From Pseudomonas sp. MWU15-20650 (GTDB lineage: Bacteria > Pseudomonadota > Gammaproteobacteria > Pseudomonadales > Pseudomonadaceae): DNA of 64,000 bases. Location of the stretch: positions 34,244-98,243 of the forward strand of contig NZ_JALJFG010000020.1 in the NCBI RefSeq assembly GCF_023242475.1, written 5' to 3'. Numbering within the stretch: position 1 is the first letter of the stretch; each line of letters begins with the position of its first letter. Positions 17,675 through 25,310 of the stretch are shown here, one piece after another. The translations under genes and the position numbers were made by a program. A model generated the notes under the pieces. The model saw nothing but the letters and a program-made list of their open reading frames with translations, ran no database searches and was not told the origin of the DNA.

Positions 17675-17821
17675 GTTCTTGTCCAATTCGACCTCCAAGC
17701 AGTCTTAAACGCGCCCAGCACCTGGACGCGCCATTTCAATCAACAGGCGTTACACAAAAAGGACTGCCCAGGGCACCACGGTACGAACCCGCAACGGCCA
17801 TACGCCGTCACGGTAGCGTCT

Positions 17822-17839
17822 GCAGTGTCCCCACACTGC
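17822..17839 (-). other. Intercistronic hairpin between fliA and cheY
   Basis: Perfect 7-bp stem GCAGTGT/ACACTGC with a CCCC loop just after the fliA stop codon. It lacks a T-run, so it is more likely an RNA stability or processing element than a terminator. Confidence 0.4.
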
Positions 17840-17842
17840 CTG

Positions 17843-18583
17843 TCAGCGCGCGCGCCACTCTCCCAATCGCCCCCGCAAGCGGGCCGCGCACTGGCTATGC
17901 AGTTGGCTGACACGCGATTCGCTGACCCCCAGGACCTCACCGATTTCCTTGAGGTTCAGCTCTTCGTCGTAGTACAGCGCCAGCACCAGGCGCTCACGCT
18001 CCGGCAAATTGGCAATCGCGTCCGCCAACGCACTCTGGAAACGCTCATCTTCCAGGTCGCGGGACGGTTCAAGATGTGCACTCGCGCCGTCCTCGTGCAG
18101 CCCTTCGTGTTCGCCGTCCTGTAGCAGGTCGTCGAAACTGAACAGGCGGCTGCCCAAGGTATCGTTCAAAATCCCGTAGTAATCGTCGAGACTCAATTGG
18201 AGTTCGGCCGCAACTTCATGATCTTTAGCGTCACGACCGGTTTTTGCTTCAATTGAGCGAATTGCGTCACTGACCATGCGCGTATTGCGGTGTACCGAGC
18301 GCGGCGCCCAATCGCCTTTACGGACTTCATCGAGCATCGCACCACGAATACGGATACCCGCATACGTCTCGAAACTCGCACCTTTGCTCGCGTCGTATTT
18401 GGTCGAGACTTCAAGCAGACCGATCATGCCAGCCTGGATCAGGTCTTCGACCTGCACACTGGCAGGCAGGCGTGCCAGCAAGTGATAGGCAATGCGCTTG
18501 ACCAGTGGCGCATAGCGCTCGATCAATTCGCCTTGGCTGTCACGTGCCGACTTCTTGTAAAGGTTGTAGCCGCTGGATGTCAT
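17843..18583 (-). CDS. fliA: Flagellar RNA polymerase sigma-28 factor FliA
   Basis: 246 aa. Region 2 contains GMIGLLEVSTKYD and RIRGAMLDEVRKGDW, region 3 HEVAAELQLSLDDYY, and region 4 the helix-turn-helix LKEIGEVLGVSESRVSQLHS. It directs late flagellar transcription; sites for it are visible before fliC and cheV. The ATG overlaps the fleN stop (ATGA), so translation is coupled. Its anti-sigma factor flgM is not in the window. Confidence 0.96.
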   Translation of the reverse strand: MTSSGYNLYKKSARDSQGELIERYAPLVKRIAYHLLARLPASVQVEDLIQAGMIGLLEVSTKYDASKGASFETYAGIRIRGAMLDEVRKGDWAPRSVHRNTRMVSDAIRSIEAKTGRDAKDHEVAAELQLSLDDYYGILNDTLGSRLFSFDDLLQDGEHEGLHEDGASAHLEPSRDLEDERFQSALADAIANLPERERLVLALYYDEELNLKEIGEVLGVSESRVSQLHSQCAARLRGRLGEWRAR

Positions 18584-19413
18584 AGCACAGGTCCTGCGCT
18601 CGTCTGATGCACCAATCGCTCGACGAAAAACTCCAGATGCCCTCGAGGGTTGGCAGGCAGCGGCCAAGTATCGACCTTCTGGGCAATGGCCTTGAACGCC
18701 AGTGCGCACTTCGAACGGGGAAACGCTTCATAGACTGCGCGCTGCTTTTGCACAGCCTTGCGCACACACTCGTCATAGGGAACTGCGCCCACGTATTGTA
18801 AGGCGACATCGAGGAAGCGATCTGTGACCTTGGTCAACTTGGCGAACAGGTTTCGCCCTTCCTGTGGGCTTTGAGCCATGTTGGCCAGCACGCGGAAGCG
18901 ATTCATGCCGTAGTCGCGGTTAAGCAGTTTGATCAGGGCATAGGCGTCGGTAATCGAGGTCGGCTCGTCACAGACCACCAGCAGCACTTCTTGCGCAGCG
19001 CGCACGAAGCTGACTACGGACTCGCCGATCCCGGCAGCGGTGTCGATCACCAGCACGTCGAGGTTATCGCCGATGTCACTGAATGCCTGGATCAGGCCGG
19101 CATGCTGCGCCGGACTCAGATGCACCATGCTCTGGGTGCCCGAAGCGGCCGGCACGATACGAATGCCACCGGGGCCCTGGAGCAGCACATCGCGCAGCTC
19201 ACAGCGGCCCTCGATCACATCGGCAAGCGTGTGCTTGGGGGTCAACCCCAGCAGAACGTCCACGTTCGCCAAGCCCAGGTCAGCATCCAGCAGCATGACG
19301 CGACGGCCAAGCTCTGCCAGGGCCAGGGACAAATTCACTGACACGTTAGTTTTCCCGACGCCACCCTTGCCGCCGGTCACCGCGATCACCTGTACGGGAT
19401 GCATGCTGCCCAT
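18580..19413 (-). CDS. fleN: Flagellar number regulator FleN (FlhG), MinD-like ATPase
   Basis: 277 aa. Walker A GGKGGVGKTNVSVNLSL, A' motif LDADLGLANVDVLLGL and Walker B VIDTAAGIGESVVSF are present. FleN binds FleQ and restrains flagellar gene expression so that a single or few polar flagella form. An in-frame ATG three codons on is an alternative start. The gap to flhF is 106 bp, and the fliA ATG overlaps its stop. Confidence 0.95.
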   Translation of the reverse strand: MGSMHPVQVIAVTGGKGGVGKTNVSVNLSLALAELGRRVMLLDADLGLANVDVLLGLTPKHTLADVIEGRCELRDVLLQGPGGIRIVPAASGTQSMVHLSPAQHAGLIQAFSDIGDNLDVLVIDTAAGIGESVVSFVRAAQEVLLVVCDEPTSITDAYALIKLLNRDYGMNRFRVLANMAQSPQEGRNLFAKLTKVTDRFLDVALQYVGAVPYDECVRKAVQKQRAVYEAFPRSKCALAFKAIAQKVDTWPLPANPRGHLEFFVERLVHQTSAGPVL

Positions 19414-19519
19414 TTTATTTCTTTACCTTGTCTTGCTTAGACGCAGGCTACATGGCTTGGCCGCGTGAATCGCTTGCAGACCATCGATGTAGGTACATTT
19501 CACGGTGTTCATCCTGTCC

Positions 19520-20836
19520 TCAACCGACCCGCTTTGCCGGGTGGTGGTAAAGATCGGCGAACATGTCAGCCATCGCTTCCTCGCTAGGCTCTTCTTGCAT
19601 TTGCACACTGACGGCACGGCTGACCAACTGATGACGGCGCGGCAGATGCAAATCATCCGGGATCCGCGGCCCGTCGGTCAGGTAGGCAACCGGTAATTCA
19701 TGACTGATGGCCAGGCTCAACACCTCGCCGAGGCTCGCGGTTTCATCGAGTTTAGTCAGGATGCAACCGGCCAGGCCGCAGCGCTTGTAGCTGTGATACG
19801 CAGCGGTAAGAACTTGTTTCTGGCTGGTGGTTGCAAGCACCAGGTAATTTTTTGACTTGATACCACGCCCGGCCAGGCTTTCCAGTTGCATGCGCAGGGC
19901 CGGATCGCTGGCTTGCAGGCCGGCGGTATCGATCAGCACCACGCGCTTGCGCAGCAACGGGTCGAGGGCATTGGCCAGGGACTGCCCCGGGTCGACGTGG
20001 GTCACCGGTACATTGAGGATACGGCCCAGGGTCTTGAGTTGCTCCTGGGCGCCAATGCGGTAGCTGTCCATGCTCACCAGCGCGAGGTTTTGCGCGCCGT
20101 ACTTGAGCACATAACGGGCCGCCAGCTTGGCCAGGGTGGTGGTCTTGCCCATGCCGGCCGGGCCGACCATGGCGATCACGCCGCCCTCTTCCAAAGGTTC
20201 CAGTTGCGGCGTGACGATCATCCGCGCCAGGTGAGCCAGCAGCATGCGCCAGGCTTGGCGAGGCTCTTCGACTTCGGCGGTCAATGCCAGCAGGTCGCGA
20301 GACAACGGCCCAGACAGGCCGATGCGTTGCAGGCGACGCCACAGGTTGGCTTGTTGCGGCTTGCTGCCTTGCAGTTGGGTCCACGCTAAAGAGCCAAGCT
20401 GCACTTCCAGCAATTCACGCAGGCCATTGAGTTCAAAGCGCATCGAATCGAACACACGCGGGTCAACGGCAGCGGCCGGGGCTGGCGCTGCAGGACGCGG
20501 CGGTTCTTTGAATGTCGGTTCGACCAGCGGCTCGGCGGCGGTCAGCGGCAGGCCGGCGAACAACTGGCGATTGGTGGTGGCATCGCTGTCGCCACGCATG
20601 CTCAGTTCAGCCTGGGCCGACACAATCCGCGAGGCGGTTTTGCGCAGCTCGTCCTCAAGTTCCATGTTCGGCACGCGCGGGGCCAGTGCCGAGGGGGTGT
20701 AGTCCAGGGCAGCCGTCAACTCGACACCACCGGCAATACGACGGTTACCGATAATCGCGGCGTCGGCGCCCAGCTCATCACGTACCAGTTTCATGGCCTG
20801 ACGCATATCGGCGGCGAAAAAACGCTTAACTTGCAT
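19520..20836 (-). CDS. flhF: Flagellar polar-placement GTPase FlhF
   Basis: 438 aa, an SRP-type GTPase. The N-terminal basic region (MQVKRFFAADMRQAMKLVR) and a Pro/Ala-rich middle are followed by the helical N and G domains with P-loop GPAGMGKTTTLAKLAARY, DTAGLQASDPAL and the TKLDE guanine-specificity motif. FlhF marks the cell pole for flagellar assembly. The Shine-Dalgarno GAGGTAG overlaps the flhA stop region; the spacing to flhA is 11 bp. Confidence 0.95.
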   Translation of the reverse strand: MQVKRFFAADMRQAMKLVRDELGADAAIIGNRRIAGGVELTAALDYTPSALAPRVPNMELEDELRKTASRIVSAQAELSMRGDSDATTNRQLFAGLPLTAAEPLVEPTFKEPPRPAAPAPAAAVDPRVFDSMRFELNGLRELLEVQLGSLAWTQLQGSKPQQANLWRRLQRIGLSGPLSRDLLALTAEVEEPRQAWRMLLAHLARMIVTPQLEPLEEGGVIAMVGPAGMGKTTTLAKLAARYVLKYGAQNLALVSMDSYRIGAQEQLKTLGRILNVPVTHVDPGQSLANALDPLLRKRVVLIDTAGLQASDPALRMQLESLAGRGIKSKNYLVLATTSQKQVLTAAYHSYKRCGLAGCILTKLDETASLGEVLSLAISHELPVAYLTDGPRIPDDLHLPRRHQLVSRAVSVQMQEEPSEEAMADMFADLYHHPAKRVG

Positions 20837-20847
20837 AACCCACTACC

Positions 20848-22980
20848 TCAGCCGTTGGGCCCTACTGTCGCGACAATAGTCACTTGCTTGTTGTCAGGAA
20901 TTTCCTGATAAGCCAAAACGTGCAAATTCGGCACTGCCAGGCGTCCAAACCGCGACAACATCGCTCGGACCGGCCCTGCCACCAACAGAATCACCGGGTG
21001 ACCCGCCATTTCCTGGCGCTGCGCCGCTTCGATCAACGAACGCTGCAGCTTTTCAGCCATGCTTGGCTCCAGCAGAACGCCCTCTTCCTGGCCCTGCCCT
21101 GCCTTCTGAATACTATTGAGCAATATTTGTTCCAACCTTGGTTCCAAGGTGATAACAGGCAGCTCAGACTCAATGCCTACAATGCTTTGCACGATTGCAC
21201 GGGACAATCCGACGCGCACCGCAGCCACCAGAGCGGCAGTATCTTGACTCTTGGCGGCATTGTTGGCGATAGCCTCGGCGATGCTGCGAATGTCGCGCAC
21301 CGGCACCTGTTCGGCCAACAGCGCTTGCAACACCTTGAGCAATTGCGACAGCGACAGCACGCCCGGCACCAGCTCTTCGGCCAGTTTCGGTGAGGCTTTG
21401 CCCAGCAAGCCCATCAATTGCTGGACTTCCTCGTGGCCGATCAACTCGTGGGAGTGCTTGTACAGAATCTGGTTGAGGTGCGTGGCGACCACCGTGCTGG
21501 CGTCGACCACGGTGTACCCCAGCGATTGCGCCTGGCTGCGCTGGCTGACTTCGATCCACACCGCGTCCAGGCCAAAAGCCGGATCTTTGGCGGTGATGCC
21601 GTTCAGCGTACCGAAAACCTGGCCGGGGTTGATCGCCAGTTCGCGGTCCGGGTAAATCTCCGCTTCGGCCAGGATCACGCCCATCAAGGTCAGGCGGTAG
21701 GCACTGGGCGCCAAATCGAGGTTGTCGCGGATATGCACGGTCGGCATCAAGAAGCCCAGGTCCTGGGACAGCTTCTTGCGCACGCCCTTGATCCGCGCGA
21801 GCAATTGGCCACCCTGGTTGCGATCCACCAGCGGAATAAGGCGGTAGCCGACTTCCAGGCCGATCATGTCGATCGGCGTCACGTCATCCCAACCCAACTC
21901 CTTGGTTTCCTGGGCGCGAGCCGGCGATGGCAGCAAGTCCTGCTGGCGGGCGATTTCCTGCTGGGCTTGAACCTTGATCGCATTTTGCTTGCGCCAGAAC
22001 AGGTAAGCCCCACCGGCCGCCATGGCCGCCATGCTCAGGAACGACACATGGGGCATGCCCGGCACGACCCCCATGATCGCCATGATGCCGGCCGCCACGG
22101 CCAGCGCCTTGGGCGAGGCGAACATCTGGCGGCTGATCTGCTTGCCCATGTCTTCGGAGCCCGAAGCACGGGTCACCATGATGGCTGCCGCTGTAGATAA
22201 CAACAGTGATGGCAATTGCGCCACTAAACCGTCACCGATGGTCAGCAAGGCGTACACCCTGCCCGCATCGCCGAAGGTCATGCCGTGCTGGAAGATGCCG
22301 ACCGCCATGCCGCCGATCAGGTTGATAAACAGAATCAGCAGGCCGGCGATGGCGTCACCGCGTACGAACTTGCTGGCACCGTCCATGGAGCCGTAGAACT
22401 CGGCTTCCTGGGCCACTTCCAGGCGGCGCGCCTTGGCCTGGTTCTGGTCGATCAGGCCGGCGTTGAGGTCGGCGTCGATGGCCATCTGTTTGCCGGGCAT
22501 GGCATCGAGGGTAAACCGCGCGCTCACCTCGGAAATCCGCCCGGCGCCCTTGGTCACCACCACGAAGTTAATGATCATCAGGATCGCGAACACCACGATA
22601 CCGACCACGTAGTTACCGCCGATCACCACCTCACCGAACGCCTGGATCACCTTACCGGCGGCGGCGTGGCCGTCCTGGCCGTGCAGCATCACCACCCGTG
22701 TGGAGGCCACGTTCAGCGCCAGGCGCAACAGGGTCGCAATCAGCAGGATGGTGGGGAATACCGCAAAATCCAGCGGCCGCAGCGCGTACACGCAAACCAA
22801 CAGCACGACGACGGACAGGGCAATGTTGAAGGTGAAGAACACATCGAGCAGGAACGGCGGCATCGGCAACATCATCATTGCCAGCATCACCAGCAACAAC
22901 AACGGCACACCCAGATTGCCCCGCGACAGGTCAGTCAGGGTGCCACGTGCCGTGTTGAGCATTTGAGAGCGATCTACCAC
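20848..22980 (-). CDS. flhA: Flagellar type III export gate protein FlhA
   Basis: 710 aa. The membrane half (about residues 20-310) carries eight helices and the conserved cytoplasmic FHIPEP loop (FTLDAMPGKQMAIDADLNAG, in the middle). The soluble C-terminal domain follows the linker at about 340. FlhA forms the nonameric export ring that uses proton force. The start is GTG at 22980, six bases after GAGGA and giving MVDRSQML; the frame upstream has no homology. Its own sigma-54 promoter lies about 60 bp before. Unusually, flhB is not adjacent but beyond a 2.3-kb insertion. Confidence 0.96.
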   Translation of the reverse strand: MVDRSQMLNTARGTLTDLSRGNLGVPLLLLVMLAMMMLPMPPFLLDVFFTFNIALSVVVLLVCVYALRPLDFAVFPTILLIATLLRLALNVASTRVVMLHGQDGHAAAGKVIQAFGEVVIGGNYVVGIVVFAILMIINFVVVTKGAGRISEVSARFTLDAMPGKQMAIDADLNAGLIDQNQAKARRLEVAQEAEFYGSMDGASKFVRGDAIAGLLILFINLIGGMAVGIFQHGMTFGDAGRVYALLTIGDGLVAQLPSLLLSTAAAIMVTRASGSEDMGKQISRQMFASPKALAVAAGIMAIMGVVPGMPHVSFLSMAAMAAGGAYLFWRKQNAIKVQAQQEIARQQDLLPSPARAQETKELGWDDVTPIDMIGLEVGYRLIPLVDRNQGGQLLARIKGVRKKLSQDLGFLMPTVHIRDNLDLAPSAYRLTLMGVILAEAEIYPDRELAINPGQVFGTLNGITAKDPAFGLDAVWIEVSQRSQAQSLGYTVVDASTVVATHLNQILYKHSHELIGHEEVQQLMGLLGKASPKLAEELVPGVLSLSQLLKVLQALLAEQVPVRDIRSIAEAIANNAAKSQDTAALVAAVRVGLSRAIVQSIVGIESELPVITLEPRLEQILLNSIQKAGQGQEEGVLLEPSMAEKLQRSLIEAAQRQEMAGHPVILLVAGPVRAMLSRFGRLAVPNLHVLAYQEIPDNKQVTIVATVGPNG

Positions 22981-23042
22981 CGGTATTCCTCGGGTCCTTG
23001 AAGCAAAGTTTTGACGCTGGAGGGCGACTTGGAGGCGGGGTT

Positions 23043-23058
23043 GCAAGAAGCCTTCCAA
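23043..23058 (-). promoter_or_regulatory. Sigma-54 promoter of flhA
   Basis: Minus strand TTGGAAGGCTTCTTGC: GG and GC are exactly 10 bases apart (-24/-12), with TTGC intact. Transcription would begin near 23031, about 50 bp before the GTG. It lies immediately inside the first tandem repeat, leaving the promoter itself unduplicated. Confidence 0.72.
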
Positions 23059-23124
23059 CTTTTGTTCTCCGCCTCGGATGACTTTGCCAGCGACCGCATC
23101 TACTGGGTGGAATCGGTTCAAATG

Positions 23125-24306
23125 TGGTTTTGTGTGCAGCCGGGTAATGGCGAGGAAAATTCCGACATGGATTTGGGGTTAGCCCTGAGAAATGTGATCT
23201 CTAGTCCCCGTACGCCGCTGCAAACGCAGCGAAACCCTCGCCTCGGCCAATGCCTTGAGCGCAGCGGATGACACGCTCCAAACTGTGGGAGGGGGCTTGC
23301 TCCCGATGGCTGAGTGTCAGGCACTGATATTTTGACTGATCCACCGCTATCGGGAGCAAGCCCCCTCCCACATTTGGTTTTGTGTGCAGTCGGGTAATGG
23401 CGAGGAAAATTCCGACATGGATTTGGGGTTACCCCTGAGAAATGTGATCTCTAGTCCCCGTACGCCGCTGCAAACGCAGCGAAACCCTCGCCTCGGCCAA
23501 TGTCTTGAGCGCAGCGGATGACACCCTCCAAACTGTGGGAGGGGGCTTGCTCCCGATGGCTGAGTGTCAGGCACTGATGTTTTGACTGATCCACCGCTAT
23601 CGGGAGCAAGCCCCCTCCCACATTTGGTTTTGTGTGCAGTCGGGTAATGGCGAGGAAAATTCCGACATGGATTTGGGGTTACCCCTGAGAAATGTGATCT
23701 CTAGTCTCCGTACACCGCTGCAAACGCAGCGAAACCCTCGCCTCGGCCAATGCCTTGAGCGGCGACTTGGCCTTTGACCTGGAAGGTTCGAAACGAGAGC
23801 AGTTGCTGGCTGATCGCATACACACTGGCGCAGAACCGACGAGCGCCGCAAGCAGCAGGTGACACGCTCCAAACTGTGGGAGGGGGCTTGCTCCCGATGG
23901 CTGAGTGTCAGGCACTGATGTTCTGACTGATCCACCGCTATCGGGAGCAAGCCCCCTCCCACATTTGGTTTTGTGTGCAGTCGGGTAATGGCGAGGAAAA
24001 TTCCGACATGGATTTGGGGTTACCCCTGAGAAATGTGATCTCTAGTCTCCGTACGCCGCTGCAAACGCAGCGAAACCCTCGCCTCGGCCAATGTCTTGAG
24101 CGGCGACTTGGCCGTTGACCTGGATGGTTCGAAACGAGAGCAGTTGCTGGCTGATCGCATACACACTGGCGCAGAACCGACGAGCGCCGCAAGCAGCAGG
24201 TGACACGCTCCAAACTGTGGGAGGGGGCTTGCTCCCGATGGCTGAGTGTCAGGCACTGATGTTCTGACTGATCCACCGCCATCGGGAGCAAGCCCCCTCC
24301 CACATT
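23125..24306. repeat. Tandem array of four REPIN-bearing units (250, 250, 341, 341 bp)
   Basis: Units start at 23125, 23375, 23625 and 23966, each opening with TGGTTTTGTGTGCAG and ending in a complete REPIN (e.g. 23285-23371). Units 1-2 and 3-4 differ by an internal block of about 91 bp present only in the long form; otherwise they differ at few positions. Open frames here (minus strand, up to 121 codons) repeat with the units and lack ribosome binding sites, so I call no gene. The whole 22981-24342 gap holds only this array and the flhA promoter. Confidence 0.95.
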
Positions 24307-24342
24307 TGGACTGTGTTCTGTCTGGGAATGATTGGGTGGGCT

Positions 24343-24546
24343 TTAACGAGGTCGTATATTCGCAGCTTGCGGGCCTTTTAAACCTTGTGTGATGTCAAAC
24401 TCTACTTTTTGGTTTTCTACCAGGCTTTTGAACCCCTCCGTCTGAATTGCCGAAAAATGGGCAAAAACATCCGCACTCCCATCATCCGGGGTAATAAAAC
24501 CATACCCCTTCTCCGCGTTGAACCACTTCACCTTACCTGTTGCCAT
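24343..24546 (-). CDS. Cold-shock protein (CspA family)
   Basis: 67 aa, one cold-shock OB domain. RNP1 is KGYGFITPDD and RNP2 is DVFAHFSAI, where Ala replaces the usual Val; the start MATGKVKWFNAEKG is typical. It binds single-stranded RNA/DNA and acts as an RNA chaperone. Strong Shine-Dalgarno AGGAGA. It is 12 bp downstream of another cold-shock-like gene and probably co-transcribed with it. Its position between flhA and flhB is not normal for Pseudomonas. Confidence 0.93.
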   Translation of the reverse strand: MATGKVKWFNAEKGYGFITPDDGSADVFAHFSAIQTEGFKSLVENQKVEFDITQGLKGPQAANIRPR

Positions 24547-24558
24547 TGCCGTTCTCCT

Positions 24559-24780
24559 CTACACCGCTGGCCCCACCTGGGTGTCATTGCTCGCACTGAC
24601 GGGGAGCGCATAAACGCCCTTGGGTTTATGGATCATCTGAAACGTTACCGGCTCACCAATCGACAGTGCAGCCCAATGCCAATCGCTCCAATCGATGAAA
24701 ACGTTTTCTTCGCCGCCATCCAGCGCAATCAACCACTCTCCCCGGGTCAACTCATAGGATTTGACAGTACCTGTAGCCAC
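24559..24780 (-). CDS. Divergent cold-shock-domain-like protein
   Basis: 73 aa from GTG 24780, giving VATGTVKSYEL, which lines up with the MATGKVKW start of the neighbouring gene. After the first strand, RGEWLIALDGGEENVFIDW and GEPVTFQMIHKPKG keep the OB-fold spacing, but the RNA-binding RNP1 (KGYGFI) is gone. It is thus a cold-shock-like fold that probably does not bind RNA in the standard way. An ATG at 24804 or TTG at 24786 (GGGGAG seven bases upstream) are alternative starts. A perfect palindrome lies 60-90 bp upstream, the same one that precedes the next cold-shock gene. Confidence 0.6.
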   Translation of the reverse strand: MATGTVKSYELTRGEWLIALDGGEENVFIDWSDWHWAALSIGEPVTFQMIHKPKGVYALPVSASNDTQVGPAV

Positions 24781-24871
24781 TTTCAAGACGGCTCTCCCCT
24801 GCATCTCGGTTACTACATACGCGCAGTGCTTGGTAGGTAATAAACAACGGAAAGCACCCTTTGACTACTGT

Positions 24872-24887
24872 CAAAGTTGACAGGTAG
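24872..24887. promoter_or_regulatory. Palindrome CTGTCAA-AG-TTGACAG, copy 1
   Basis: Perfect 7-bp inverted repeat inside a longer stretch (GGCTACTG/TGACTACTG context to AGGTA) shared with copy 2. It lies upstream of the divergent cold-shock gene. Likely a shared operator; the regulator is unknown. Confidence 0.55.
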
Positions 24888-24916
24888 ACGTGAGCGACCG
24901 ATGAGTGTTAGGCGAA

Positions 24917-25093
24917 TCATGCATCCGGGGATTTTTTTCGCTTGCGGGGGTTTCGCGGCTTGGGAGGGGTGGGTAGCACTTCACTGCATTGCGTGCCTGC
25001 CGACTGAACGGCAACCGCGTTTCCATCGCGATCTCGGGCAATAAAGCCGATGCCCTTGACCGCATCAAACCACCTGACCGTACCCCTATCCAT
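24917..25093 (-). CDS. Truncated cold-shock-like protein with basic proline-rich tail
   Basis: 58 aa. The first 22 residues match a cold-shock domain start including RNP1 (MDRGTVRWFDAVKGIGFIAR). The rest of the domain, including RNP2, is missing and is replaced by SEVLPTPPKPRNPRKRKKSPDA, a strongly basic Pro-rich tail. The ATG at 25093 has a strong ribosome binding site (GGGAGG, five bases), arguing that it is translated and not just a remnant. It may bind nucleic acid through the tail. The palindrome at 25167-25182 lies about 75 bp upstream. Confidence 0.6.
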   Translation of the reverse strand: MDRGTVRWFDAVKGIGFIARDRDGNAVAVQSAGTQCSEVLPTPPKPRNPRKRKKSPDA

Positions 25094-25166
25094 CACCGCC
25101 TCCCGAGCCGCGCAGGGCTGCACGGCTCATCGCTCTATCAAACAGTGAAGGCGGCGTAGTGGCTAC

Positions 25167-25182
25167 TGTCAAAGTTGACAGG
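25167..25182. promoter_or_regulatory. Palindrome CTGTCAA-AG-TTGACAG, copy 2
   Basis: Identical to the copy at 24872-24887 and again in front of a cold-shock-like gene. The extended match runs over about 22 bp (CTACTGTCAA to GACAGGTA). Confidence 0.55.
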
Positions 25183-25196
25183 TAAACAGCCCTCTC

Positions 25197-25296
25197 TGTA
25201 GGAGCGAGCTTGCTCGCGAAGATGGGTAACGATAACGCAGGAAGCCAGGATGAACTCGCCGACGGTGAGTTTTTCGCGAGCAAGCTCGCTCCTACA
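25197..25296. repeat. REPIN (TGTAGGAGCGAGC type) after flhB
   Basis: Inverted arms TGTAGGAGCGAGCTTGCTCG and CGAGCAAGCTCGCTCCTACA about 100 bp apart overall, directly downstream of the flhB stop codon. Same type as the element between motC and motD. Confidence 0.9.
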
Positions 25297-25310
25297 GTGA
25301 GCAGCAGCGT

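Noticed and set aside
23597..24303. Repeated 121-codon and 78-codon minus-strand frames in the tandem array
   Set aside because: They begin in REPIN sequence, lack ribosome binding sites and are copies of one another; they follow from the repeat, not from coding.
23125..24306. CRISPR array
   Set aside because: Units are 250-341 bp and nearly identical throughout, with no short repeat/unique spacer pattern and no cas genes.
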